A stretch of DNA of 64,000 bases from Helicostylum pulchrum (taxonomy: Eukaryota > Mucoromycota > Mucoromycetes > Mucorales > Mucoraceae), in NCBI GenBank assembly GCA_025677825.1, contig JAIXMO010000003.1, positions 496,001-560,000 of the forward strand, read 5' to 3'. The first letter of the stretch is position 1. Each line of letters begins with the position of its first letter. Positions 46,176-58,100 of the stretch are shown in pieces. The translations under genes were made by a program, and so were the position numbers. The notes under the pieces are model-generated. The model did no database searches. It was not told where the DNA came from and saw only the letters and a list, made by a program, of their open reading frames with translations.

Positions 46176-47569
46176 ATGGGATCTAAAGTATCAACAATGG
46201 CAGCTAAAAAAAAGAGACGTATCGCTAGTTCATTACAATCATCGAAATCAAAAACATATAATATGGATAGTAATTCTAGTACGATACCATCGAATTGCCA
46301 CACACCAGAAGAAAAGCACGATATAGAACATATTAGTAATGTGTCATCAATTACAGAGAGTATGCTTAATAGTGGAAGAACATTTCATCATGTTCAAAGT
46401 TCTGCCTATTGGTTTCCAAACGACGACCAAGAAATGGATAGACTTATTGGTGTAAGCAAATTAAAAACCCCTTTCAATTTAATTTTTTTTTAACGTTTTT
46501 TTTTATTTATTTATTTATGACAATAGCAACACTTTGCATTAAAAACCTTTTTTGGAGGGTAAAATAACTTTATCATTGTGTGTTTTTTTGTAGTAGTAGT
46601 ATTAACCTTTAAAATTATATAGAAATATTCAACCGCATATTTTAAAAGAAGTAGATATGGAATGCGGATCAACAAGTGTACTAGATTTGGGTTGTGGACC
46701 TGGTACCTGGATAATGGTACAATAGTCTTTTTTTTTTTTTTTTTATGTTGTATATACTAATATTATACTTTTTAGGATGTAGCAACAGAATACCCTTCGG
46801 TTGAATTCATTGGAGTAGACATGTGTGACGTATTTCCAACCAATATTCGACCACCTAATGTTAGCTTCCAAGTTGGAAACGTATTAGAAAGATTACCATT
46901 TGCAGATAATTCATTTGATATAGTAAATGCACGATTATTTATTATTGCATTAAAGAGAGATGAATGGGCTACAGTGATAAAAGAAGCATACCGAATATTA
47001 AAACCTGGAGGGTTTCTTCAAATGGTTGAATGTGGAATGCTGGTACAGTTTTACGCAAAGTGAAAAAATTAATATTCAAGATGAATTAACGCTGATAATA
47101 GGAAAGAGGAAATGATTTTATTCGACATGCTGGTAGAATATGTAAGTTTTAATGAACAACTATAATAAGTGTATATATTAATAAATGCATACAGTTAAGG
47201 AGACTATTGAAAATATTGGACAAGACCCTTATATTGCGTTCAAATTGGATCAATTAGTAAAAGAACAAAATTTGGAACTCATTCACTTTGAGAATAAAGA
47301 CGTCTACTTGGGTAAAAAAAAAAAAAAGAAACCACCAAATATGATCAGTGTACTAATATAAATTGTTTATAATAGGCAAGAGTGATCCGCTAAGTAAAGA
47401 GTTTTTATGGGATGTATTTAGTATATTTAAAACGGCACAAAACCTAATCCAAGAGCCTTTAAATTGTACTGCCGAGACTTTCCCTCTATTCTTAGACAAG
47501 TTATATAAAGAGTTACAAAAGCAACCTGACGCAATATGGTCTTTCTCAAAGTGTGTTGGAAAAAAATAA
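46176..47569 (+). CDS. Class I SAM-dependent methyltransferase, 339 aa
   Basis: Seven exons: 46176..46451, 46527..46558 (32 nt), 46623..46716, 46776..47042, 47102..47141 (40 nt), 47195..47311 and 47376..47569. Residues 1-80 are a Ser-rich, basic, probably disordered tail (KKKRRIASSLQSSKSK). The Rossmann methyltransferase core follows: motif I SVLDLGCGPGTW, the acidic motif II end FIGVDMCD, VSFQVGNVLERLPFADNSFD (motif III/IV), then RILKPGGFLQMVE. It belongs to the Methyltransf_25/UbiE-like group typical of fungal small-molecule or LaeA-like enzymes. Substrate unknown. It may be nuclear or cytosolic; the N-terminal MGSKVS could also be myristoylated (MG start, S at 6), which would give membrane attachment. 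The downstream kinase gene starts 172 bp after its stop. Confidence 0.88.
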
Positions 47570-47741
47570 AAAAAAATGATTCGATATATTTTTGAAACAG
47601 GGAAATTCAGTGTGGGGAAATATGGAGACATTGTTGTCGGGGTTCATTCACGCCCTTTTTTATTTATTTATTTCTTTTTTGCTTTTTTACTTTTTGCTTT
47701 TTTTGCGTTTGTTTCTTTTTCTTTTTTTAATATTTTGTATT

Positions 47742-49462
47742 ATGTTCAAGTTAACTCCTCAATTATATGACAAGATTAAACACTTTGCTCGATTCCCTCA
47801 AACTGGTGTTTCATTAAGGCAAATGGTCATGTTTGGTAAGATGACTCTTTCTCTTTGCGATAACATATACTTACATAAAATAAAAAAAAAGGTCAAAAAC
47901 CTTCGCCAGCTACGTTCTTTAAAGCAAGTCAATTTTTACACGGTAAGAAATATGGGAACATAGTAAATACAAACACACATATAATTAGTTGCTAAAATAA
48001 AAATTGTAGAGGAGTTACCTATTCGACTTGCTCACCGTGTTAAAGAATTGGATGAATTACCAAGAAGTCTTGGTGATATGCCGTCTATTGTTAAAGTAAA
48101 GAACTGGTATGCACAATCATTTCAGGTAATAATAATAACAATGATAAAAAAAAAAGTGTTTAGGAATATAATTTGTTGACACGTATTTTGCTATTGTAGG
48201 AATTAATAGAATTACCTTCGCCAGTATTAAGTACAGAATTGAAATCGTCTTTTAGAAACCAAACAAAAAGTCCAAAGTCATTTCCACAAAGCACCCCTAA
48301 CTTGGCTGTCCCTCAAGTAAAACCGTCTAAAAATTATCACCAGAGTGTACCAATAGGTCACAGGTAAAAAGAAAACCCTAAAAAAAAAAATCAGGCATGT
48401 GAAAATATTTATTTACACATATAAAATAATAATAATAGATATTTCAATAATTATGAAAATATTGAATGTACACCACCTATTTTATCTTACACGGAATCCT
48501 TTGTAAAGACAATTGAAGGAGTAAAAAGAAGACATGACCCAGTTGTTACAACAATGGCCCAAGGCATAATGGAATATAAGCAGCACAGAAAATCCAGCAT
48601 GATTGATGCGGACGTTCAACAATTTTTAGATCGATTTTACATGTCGAGAATCGGCATACGAATGTTGATAGGCCAGCATTCAGCTTTATACCGTGGCCCT
48701 TTTATGCGAAATTACGTAGGTGTAATATGTACCAGAACAAATATAAAAGATATAGCTCAAGATGCTATTGCAAACGCTAGATTTATTTGCGAAGATTATT
48801 ATGGTTTATTCAAGGCTCCTGAAGTAAAAATGTTTTGTCCCGGTGATATAGAGTTTATGTACGTCCCGTCTCATTTGAATCATATGGTATTTGAGTTATT
48901 AAAGAACTCGCTGCGTGCCGTCGTCGAAAGGTTTGGTCCTGACTATGAAGATGATTATCCTCCAATCAAATTAGTCATTGCTCACGGTAAAGAAGATATC
49001 ACAATTAAAATTTCGGATGAGGGTGGTGGGCTACCTAGATCTGGTATCCCTGTCGTTTGGACTTATATGGTAAGTCTGTCATAATAACTGCATGTATAAT
49101 TTGTACTAATATTCCATTAGTATACAACTGCTCAAGCCCAAGAATTAGAACCTGAGTTTAATAAGTCTGAATTCAAGGCTCCCATGGCTGGTTTTGGTTA
49201 TGGTTTGCCAATCTCTAGATTAGTAAGTACGACTGAAACGAAATAATGTGAACTATTATCTCATCTTTTATTTATATTAGTATGCAAGGTACTTTGGTGG
49301 TGATTTAAAGCTTATTTCTATGGAAGGGTAATATATATATACTAGTATGTTTTTTAAAAAAAGATATCACGTACTTACTTGCATTATGAAAATAGATACG
49401 GAACAGATGCATATCTTCATTTGAATCGTCTTTCCAATAGTGATGAACCTTTGATCATGTAA
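47742..49462 (+). CDS. Mitochondrial pyruvate dehydrogenase kinase, 423 aa
   Basis: Histidine-kinase-like (GHKL) protein serine kinase that phosphorylates the E1 alpha subunit of pyruvate dehydrogenase and switches it off; the branched-chain ketoacid dehydrogenase kinase is a close relative and not excluded. Eight exons: 47742..47835, 47892..47942, 48010..48125, 48200..48363, 48439..49069, 49121..49222, 49281..49327 and 49396..49462. N-terminal four-helix regulatory domain (GVSLRQMVMFG, ELPIRLAHRVKELDELP, DRFYMSRIGIRMLIGQH). ATP site: N-box FELLKNSLRAVVE, G1 box ISDEGGGLPRS, G2 box GFGYGLPISR, and YGTDAYLHL. A poorly conserved Ser/Pro/Gln-rich insert lies at about residues 100-140. No classical presequence is obvious before FKLTPQLYDKI. 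The gene seems complete. Confidence 0.93.
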
Positions 49463-50799
49463 AATATAATTTATCACTGGATATACGTCATGAGAGAGAG
49501 AGAGAGAGAGAAAAAAAGATGGAAAGAGAGAGAGAGAGGGAGGGAGAGAAGAATAGATTATTAACTTGTATTTTGATAGTCATCCTTCTCTCCATTGAAA
49601 TAAAAATATGATATTTTTATTGTATATTTATTGTTTTTCGTCCGTGTCCCTATATGTCGAGATATAAAGCTATCTCTGTTTCTCTATTTCCCCCCTTTTT
49701 TTTTAAAACTATACCATTTGATACCAATTATAAAGAAAAGCTTATTTTGTCATGACTTTCCCTTAACTTTTGAAATACGTACATAGGCAAGTTGTACGCC
49801 CTCCATATATAATCTTATATAAAGAAATCTATTTTTGTATGTAAATATTAAAACCATCTAGTAGTAGAAGAATTCAAGTCGAGAAAAGGTAGCGTTGTGT
49901 CGCGTCTTTGTGTAAGTCCTTCTGACAGGTACATTTTGCAGAGAAATCATAGTGCGCAACTTCATTTAATTGATAAAATTGAAGTATAATGGCTATACTC
50001 CTTCGTCCAATTATTTGAGCTACGTTTATAATTCTTTAGTTGCTGAATATCGAATTTTTATTGACCAACATACGTCCCAACTCGAAGATATTATCCTAAA
50101 ACTCGATCACAGCTTTAAAATCATCAAACACATGGGCAAAGTTAACGACGTATCAAAATATTTGTGACGAAATTGAACTGTAAATCCAGTACATACTGAG
50201 AACGACAAGAAGCATTCTTTTTTTTTTCTTACAAATAAACAAAACTAACAATGGTTTTCAGATATAAAAATAACATCAACAAAAACAATAAGAGTAACTT
50301 GGCTTGTGAATTTTTTGCGATTAAACCATTGTCAGTGTGAACTTTTGACAACTTTGTGACGTTTGATCAGAGTGGATCAAGAAACCAGAAGTCTATACCT
50401 TCTTTGAAAACCACATACTTCAGACTCTTAGAATTAATGATGCAAGACAAAAATTTACTAGGCGATGTAAAGCCACTGATTCTGAATATCATAAAAGATG
50501 ATCCCGAAGTAAACTAGAGTGAATCTACTTTTAAACTTTCAACTTTTAGCTCCGATTTCCCCCCCTTTTTTTTCTTTTTGATAAAACGCGACGGCAAACC
50601 TTTTTTAACATAAAATAATCAAATGGACTGTTTAAAGAGCATTATTAAAAGAATTGCCCAAGTTTTTTTTGCATATCACTTTTACTTCTTTCAAAAAGGT
50701 GAGTTGAAGTTTGAATATTTTAGCACTGTGGTTTACTTGGAGTGGATTTCAACCCCGATTTCCCCCTCTTTTATAAAACACGACGGCAAACCCTTTTAA
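49463..50799. other. Flank and N-terminal debris of a broken gene
   Basis: After the GA tract (49490..49555) no intact gene is seen. A 65-codon frame at 49970..50164 (SLVAEYRIFIDQHTSQLEDI) and a piece at 50380..50500 (WIKKPEVYTFFENHILQTLR) are helical and charged and might be the first exons of the nuclease-like pseudogene that follows. They are not otherwise recognised. Confidence 0.35.
49490..49555. repeat. GA simple-sequence repeat
   Basis: (GA)n tract with interspersed AAAAAAAGATGG and AGGGAGGGAG units directly downstream of the kinase gene. A purine-only stretch of over 50 nt; in the transcript it would lie in or just after the 3' UTR. It is a simple repeat with no other known role. Confidence 0.7.
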
Positions 50800-52830
50800 G
50801 CATAAAACAATCAGATGGAATTGGTTATGAACGGTCCAAGTACCTCGCCATACAACGGTATCAAGGGAAAAGTACTTGAATGGTTTCGATAAGCACCAAA
50901 ATTCCAAAGAAACATTCCTACTTTACAGAATGAACTTCGAACTGCGATCCTTCCTGCAGCTATTGAAAACCATATGTTGAATGTTGAAGTTGATGATAGC
51001 GGGGCCATTACCAATCCTTTGTCTATCGAATGCATTAGAAATAAGCTTATACAATGGGTAAGTCATTTACGCCAGAATGAAAAAACTCTTAATTTAATCA
51101 GAAGATATATCCGTTTATTAACAGAATAAGGAAGCGATAAAAATATTCGGCAACATGCATGGCCATATCTTCAATAACACATCCAAGAGTATGATAAACA
51201 TGGTAAACATACACTTTAGCGTTTATACAACGTATATATTAACCATCACCACAGCAACAAGATCAGCAAGAACCTCCTGAAGTAGTAGGATCACAGCAAG
51301 AATTTCAGGAAGAAGAAGAACCACAACCACAACCACATTCGCGACAACAACAAAAACAAATAGGAGTTATGCTAAACCAGCAACTCGCTGAGAATATCAA
51401 ATCAAATCCACCAAAAGAAAACGACAAGCTCATAATCGAGGGCTTTGATTTCTCCCAAGCCTTTTATGAACTTCAGCTTACACTATTAAACCTGGAATGC
51501 CCTATTATATTAGAAAGTCATGTACAGCAAGCCTTGCAAGTCTTCAAATATCAAAAAGTGCAGAAGGGGGAGTTAATATTCGCATTAGAATGATCATTTA
51601 TGCAGTTTTGTTTCATTATGTAGAGCACTATCATCTATTCTATTGGTAAAGCCCGATCGTATGCATGAGGACTTGATGAATGCTTTTGATTGGCAATTCA
51701 ATAATTTAATGAGCTACTTAAAAAGCTTGTTTGAAGTAAGTGGTTCTTTGCCTTGGCAATTAATAACAGATGTCGGAAAAGTAATTGAGGTATGGTATGG
51801 CATGAAGTTACACTGAAGATATGTGAATTATTAAAAAGTTGATCGCTTTGTGTTAATAGGAAGTAAATAATCATCAAATCACGCGTGACAAAGGTATAAT
51901 CAAGCTATTATCGATGGAAGATGATTTACCAAAGGAGAAGTTCAGAGTTATCAAAGCAACAGCAAATCTGTAATATAAAACAAATTGCAACCGAAAAATG
52001 TATTAATTAATTTTATGTTTTTCGTTTTTAGACTGGGAAATCACCGCGGCTATTTTAAATTGTTATTTATTTATTTTTGAGTAAACAGTCGCTCCAGAAC
52101 GAATGGTCGCCGATTTTGCAGTAACTGGTTACTCCTCAGCGTCTGTTTACCGAGTTTTGAGCGAATAAATTAACTGCTCGCTGGATCTAAGTAAACAGAG
52201 TAAACTTTTTTGGCCTCGGTGTAAAGTGCTATGTAAAGTTTTATCGGAAGAGATTAAAGAGCAAGAATTATCAACCAGGTTCGTTGAACCTTTGTTGACT
52301 GGCCTTTTTGATGACCCCGATAATAATGTATTGCTAAGATTGTGCGTAGTGTTTATTGTAATAGAATAATATTGGTTTATTTACTTATTTGTATATTAGT
52401 ACTGGATTGATAACCGCTGAAGCAAAAAAAAAAACTTGAATTTAACGAAAAAACGACCCGACATCACTGCTAAATACATTACTCGATGGCTTAAAGTTTG
52501 GAACAAGTTTGAGGTTTGGTGAAATTAAATGCCAAACGGAATCAGATAACAACTATGCAAGCTGCAAAGATTTGTTGCGCATTGCAATTTTTTCAAAGGC
52601 TAGCATTGATATGAATAGTTTAAAAGGGGTGCTCAGCTATCAAGTGATAGGTGAGTCATATATTTTTGAAGTGACAGTGTAGAAGATAATTATATTAAGT
52701 AAGGTATAGGCAGATTACTTGTGTTTTACATTCTCACTTTGGCCAATGACGGTCTTCACATACTTTATGAGTTAACCGATATCAAAACCCCGTTTACATT
52801 GGTTGTTGTTCTAAAAGTGAACGTTTTGTC
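50800..52830 (+). pseudogene. Nuclease-like (PD-(D/E)XK) repeat-family gene, broken copy
   Basis: Long plus-strand remnant in many short frames. Early parts: NELRTAILPAAIENHMLNVE, a Q/E/P-rich stretch near 51270, KLIIEGFDFSQAFYELQLTL and MNAFDWQFNNLMSYLKSLFE. The C-terminal part is the best preserved: ELSTRFVEPLLTGLFDDPDN (about 52258..52335), an intron-like gap, RPDITAKYI (about 52455), then after a one-base shift LKFGTSLRFGEIKCQ. GEIK at 52518..52529 is a textbook E-x-K, and with the preceding RPD it forms the PD...ExK signature. It continues NNYASCKDLLRIAIFSK, LSYQVIGRLLVFYIL and DGLHILYEL to a stop near 52830. At least four stops or frame changes; not functional as it stands. Confidence 0.62.
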
Positions 52831-53389
52831 ATAGTAACGAATTTTTTTTTATTATTCACTGCGTCAGCATATGATACACGTGGTGTAATTCCCGACCTGG
52901 TAGGGTCAAAAGTTTCGTTAGGTGAAAGAGCCATGACAAACGTAAAAGAAAAAAAACCCCCTCCAAAATTTCATCTCTTTTTTTTATTTTTTGTTATTTT
53001 AATAATAATCAAATGGAATATGTGCGTTCACCAGGTTCATCGTCAGAGTCTTCCTGTTCTGAAGCAAAATGGGCACTCAATGTGAGATCCAGCCCCACAG
53101 AGGCGCTTAACATGGTCATTGCTGCTTGCGTTTATCTCTCTGTGTGCGCACCAGATTCTTTGGCCTATATTGCGTTTATATTTTCATTTTCATTTTCATT
53201 ATAAAAGGTTCGTTAAAAAAGCGAGAAGATTCGCTAAAAAAGCGAGAAACCCCCAATTCAGCAGTTTTTTGTGAGAGAAATTGTTTTTGCTACTTACAAA
53301 TCTTGTTTTGTTGGTCTTTACCATAAAAGTTACTCCATGTGATAGAAAGCAAACAACTATTTTAAATCACTATTTCTTGTCGATAAAAC

Positions 53390-53771
53390 TACCATCATTA
53401 TTTGGGAGATGTAGTGCGTTTCAATGTGATTTGAACCATACTAATTTTTACTACGGTTAATTAAACGGTTCTTTTTATTTTATTGCTTCTTTAAAAGTAC
53501 ATCTAGTTTCCGTAGTAAAAGTGGGAAATTAAAAAAAAAAGAGAGAAACTGTTTAATCACCCATAGTAAAAAATAGCAAGGTTATAATTACATAAAAACA
53601 CGCTACATTTTGATAGGTATATTATCTTATTCACAATATTATGCAACTTTTACAAAACCGTAAAATAAAAGAACTGTCTGGTTAACTATAGTAAAAAATA
53701 ACATAGTTGTACTTGAATAGAAATGCGCTACATTTCGGAAGACATACTATTTTATTTACTAATAGTTTTAC
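53390..53771. repeat. Three-copy, about 100 bp repeat cluster, one copy inverted
   Basis: One unit occurs inverted at about 53390..53472 and direct at about 53544..53650 and 53671..53771. Aligned cores: the inverted copy read in reverse gives CGTAGTAAAAATTAGTATGG, copy 2 gives CATAGTAAAAAATAGCAAGG, copy 3 gives TATAGTAAAAAATAACATAG. A second shared block is ACGCACTACAT, ACGCTACAT or GCGCTACAT about 25-30 bp further on. A short extra CGTAGTAAAAG at 53511 lies between the first two. Head-to-head plus tandem copies look like a decayed MITE or satellite seed. No coding potential. Confidence 0.7.
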
Positions 53772-53861
53772 TAACGATTTAAAGAAAAATCAAATGCGTG
53801 ATTTTTTACACGTATAAAAGTATCACTTTTTGGAAATTAGGTTAACTATTGTTGAATATAC

Positions 53862-54260
53862 TGCTCTGAAAGTGGACGGTCGTACTGATGCTATGATATA
53901 TTTGTCTACGCCTGGCGATAGTAAGGAAAAAGCGGGTTTCTTTCTCTGCATTATTTAAAATAAGAAGCTGTTAGTCAAGCCAAGAAGGTGTTGAGTATCG
54001 TATGAAGGTTAAATTCAGGTAAATAATAGTGATAATAATGCGTGCTTATGTAAAACATGTATATAGTTAAACATGATATTGTCTCTGGTTTAAAGTACTT
54101 GCTAGTCAAGAGAAAGAGTATTAGAGGTAAAAAAAAAAATGAAATTATAGTTGATAAGATTGGTAGTTAGTAGTACCTTCTACTGATGCTTGTGAAAAGA
54201 TGTTTTTGGCTGAGGAAGAACCTTCCGGTATACTTGCTAGAGGTTATTACGATACCGAGG
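53862..54260 (+). pseudogene. Weak relic of nuclease-like family
   Basis: A plus-strand piece reads ALKVDGRTDAMIYLSTPGDS, with K-x-D-G followed by a strand, the same arrangement as KADGVI in the copy at 33.2 kb and KFDGIL at 61.5 kb. About 300 bp further on is ACEKMFLAEEEPSGILARGY. Both are interrupted. Assignment rests on a four-residue motif plus context in a region already rich in such debris. Confidence 0.28.
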
Positions 54261-54623
54261 TAACCCTTTTTCTCTGATTGTTTTTCTTCGCATAGAGTCA
54301 ATTTGTTGATGATGATTGTATTTCTCATTTGGAATGGAACTGGTCTTTTGATATAAGAAATTAACATAAACTGGTAAATGTGTATTAGAACGGCGATATT
54401 CAATAATTTATTATAAAGGAGCCCTATTTTTTTTTTATTTTACCGTAAACAGCTCCCCAACATATAGTAAGAAGGATTACAGAGATTTATTTAAAAAAAT
54501 GTGAGATTTTGGGAATAAAAAGGAATATTTAACCTCTTTTTATATTTTTTTTGTAAGAGATACGCATCTTTTTTAATATGTTCAATTATATAAAACAAGT
54601 AAATACTTTATCTCATATAAACT

Positions 54624-54643
54624 GGGAGGGGGGGGGGGAGGGG
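54624..54643 (+). repeat. G-run, possible G-quadruplex
   Basis: Twenty bases of the form GGG-A-G(11)-A-GGGG, a rare G-rich run inside AT-rich DNA. It has enough Gs for a four-tract quadruplex. It lies about 520 bp upstream of the WD40 gene start. It may also mark a sequencing-sensitive homopolymer. Confidence 0.6.
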
Positions 54644-55159
54644 ATTAAAAAAAAAGAATAATTATAATAGATATAATGTTCAATATATACGTGGTCTTGA
54701 AGGGAACTATCCTGACGATTCGGAATCGCATACTTTTCATGGCAAGGCCAACTCCACGGTGTTTGGTAACACTATTTTGGAGCAACAGTGAGTATCGAGA
54801 ATCCCCTCTTTTTTTTACTTGTGTTGAGCGGCGCGACTACGTACGATTAACAAATTAAGTATTGCAGTTGGGCAAGATCCGGAAGTTATTTTATAATCAA
54901 GTATTCATATCATCGTTCGAATCAATACCTCGGTAACCTTTTATGTAATAAGAATCTGGTGGCATATCATCCTTTTTATTTAATATTTATTTGATCCCCA
55001 GTGTTGTCTAATAAAGACTAACTTGTACTTTTATGTACACAGGGGAGAAGCGTAATAGGTAAAACGCGGCTTCTAATTTGATACAGCGACTATTTTATAA
55101 AAGGCAGCAATTCCAACTTTCTGTGTATTTTCGGTTTTTTTCTTGTTTTGGTTACATTT

Positions 55160-58100
55160 ATGGCCTCTTCGGTATCACTCCCACTAGCAGTCTGGCATAA
55201 CTTTACAAATCCAAACACAACTTGCCTTACCTCTAGTTATCCAAACGTTTATGCTGGACAAAAGGATGGACATATCTGGGTCTATACTGTGTCCGAACAA
55301 ACTTTGCTACAGGTATGCTTTTTTTTTTTTTTCAAAAAAGAAAGCTTTCTAATGTAGTTAACTAAATTTCTTTTTTTCAAAGCATAAATTTCTTTTGGTA
55401 GGTCATAAAACGGCGGTTGTGGCTTTATGTGTTGTAAAGACAGAAACAGACGCTTTGTCAAAGTCTGAAGATGTATTGATTAGTGCTTCTGAAGATGGGT
55501 AACTTTTGAGCCACCATTTTTACTTCTGAACATAGTTTTTAAAATGTTTTTTTTAATTAGTGAGATTATACGATGGAATGCTTCTGATGGACGATGTCAA
55601 GCTGTCAATCCTAATGGTTTTTATGGAATTCCGCGTCTTTTAAAAGTATTTAGCGAGGTATAGGCTTTGTGTAGAGTCTATCTTAAAAAAAGAAACAAAG
55701 CTAAACTAAGTTTTAATTATAGTTTTCCGATAAACATATATTTTGTTGTGGTCAAGCAAACGAAATAACTATTCTCAACTCAACAACTTTGGAAGTAAAT
55801 ATTCGTTATACCCCTTTATTTTTAAAAACGACGTTATTTTTTTACACCAGTTTTTTGTTGTTTAGGTTGTTCGAGTCTGGGGCGGTCATTCAAATTGGGT
55901 TACATGCATGGATTTCTATGATCCAGGTAAAAGCGTAATCTTTTTATATGCATTTACATAAATATTTATCAAGAAGTTTTTTTTTTTTTTTTTTTTTTAC
56001 TGTAGATACGAATCGTTCGAGACTATTAACTGTAACTATTGATGGAAGACTTGATATTTGGGATTTCGATGCGATAAAACATATTATCTATAAAGATCAG
56101 TCTGCTCCTAATAGACCATTGATTTTAAATAACACTACTTCATTTGATTCTGCATTTAATTTGGTTGGAAATAAGGAAATGTCTGGTATTTGTATGACTT
56201 TGACAAGTAAAAATATTATGGTAAAAAAAAAAAATATAGCGTTTGTTATTACGCATTTTTAAATAATATCCTCTTTTTATTAGATTTTAGCTATGCAACT
56301 TGCGGAATTTGTTCCTCAATTTATGATTCCAGCAGAACCAGAAACAAGCTGGGCTGGTGGTCAGTTTTTTGGAAAGGATCGATTTGTTATTTGGACAATG
56401 GTAAAAAAGTATAAAATAAAACCTTAAATTCAAATCAACTGACGCGTGTAATTCTATATAGAACGGCGAGGTATTCGATTACGTTTTACATTCCCCTGAA
56501 TCGATTAAAACGGAAGCTATTAAGGAAGGTGACGGTAGATTGTTTTATAGGTAAATAAATAGATCATGCCATAATAATTTTAAGCAACATTTTCTTATTT
56601 TATAACTTTTTTGTAGTGCAACATTAGTGAGATCGTATAATCTAGATAATAACCGTAAAGAATAGTTTATTCATAAATGTAAATTTTTTTGAATTATAAC
56701 AGTTTTTACATTTGAATAATAGGATCTATTTATTCCGGTACTGCAATCACTACTATCCTTTGTAAACCTGGTCAACAAAAGGATCAACTTTCTGCCGTCG
56801 TATTATGTAACAATCCAGAAGCTTCTGGGTTTACTATTTTGCCTTTACAAGTTTCAGATCCTGTACAAGAAAACGAACCTCTTACTTACAGTATTGGTAG
56901 TTATATTATAAACCTAACAAAAAAAAATGTTGATGTGATACTCACGGCAATTCATATTAGAAACTACTTTTCGGGACGTTTGGCCCTTGGTTGAAAAATG
57001 TGATCCAGAATTTGGAAATATTACAATTACTGCACCTGTAAATACCAACCACTTGGCTATTGGTTACGGTAAGAAAAGAAAAAATAACTCTTTTTAAAAA
57101 TGCCAGATGACAAAATTGACGGACTGGTTTTTTTTTTTTTTGTATGTATAGATTCAGGAACAATTTGTGTAGTACCATTGTCTTTAGCATTACTACATTT
57201 AACAGAGATATCTAAATTTATTGAAAAAAGAGATGATGTTCGATTATTTGAAAAGGCGCATCAAAGTGCAATTACGTGTATGGTTGTTCCTGAACATCAT
57301 GTATCTGGACAGCAGTATCTTTTGTCCGGTGGTCAAGACGGTGCTGTTAAAATTTGGAATTTAATGTACGTATATATTTTGTTATGAGAGGTTTTTTTTT
57401 ATTCATTTTTTTTAGTGATGGGAAATACGTAGCTTCATGCGCGGTGCATTCTATGCCAGTAGAGGCATTTATTGAACCTGCTGAACAAAAAGATACTCGT
57501 GTTAGAGGGTGTGTTGTTTCAATCGCGAAAGATAATTCAATTGCTTTAATTTCCGTAGATTCCATGACATGGTATGTATAAAAAGTTTATATCTAGCCTT
57601 TTTTTTTATTAATAAGTATACTGTAGTCTATTTATTTTTCCTGGTAATCCGTTCCCGTTAACTACGATTCAATGGAGAACCACAGAAGATTATTTAGTTT
57701 TTGGATATAATGACGACAGTGTGTTTGTTTGGCAAATGCAAACTGCTCATTTAGATCGCGTCTTACATGGTAAAAACGCTCGTGATGTTCTGGAAGATGA
57801 CCGATGGCCTATCAACCGCGTCTCTTCCTCTACTATTCAAAAGTCAGGTGGTAGTAGTTCAAAGCAAACTGTTTTGATACGATCCATCATGTCAAACGAC
57901 AATGGTATGATTATATACACATATAAAAAAATGGTTTAAACTAATTGGTTGCTTTTTTTTAGCGCTTCATACATCAAAAAGTTTTGCCCAAGTATTCACG
58001 TTTAATATTCGTAGATTGGTACATGAACTCTATACAAGAGTATCACAAATTTCGCTAGAAGGAGATCAACCGACGCCTAAGCCATCCGTGTCTTCTTCTT

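Larger units (their letters stand above)
52831..55159. other. Repeat-bearing interval before WDR7
   Basis: 2.3 kb with no intact gene. It contains an unrecognised 63-codon frame at 53013..53201 (SPGSSSESSCSEAKWALN), the three-copy repeat at 53.4-53.8 kb, a weak coding relic at 53.9-54.3 kb and a G-run at 54624..54643, each listed separately. The last 100 bp form the T-rich leader of the WD40 gene. Confidence 0.45.

Noticed and set aside
49490..49555. CRISPR-like or satellite array
   Set aside because: It is a simple GA microsatellite with no spacers.
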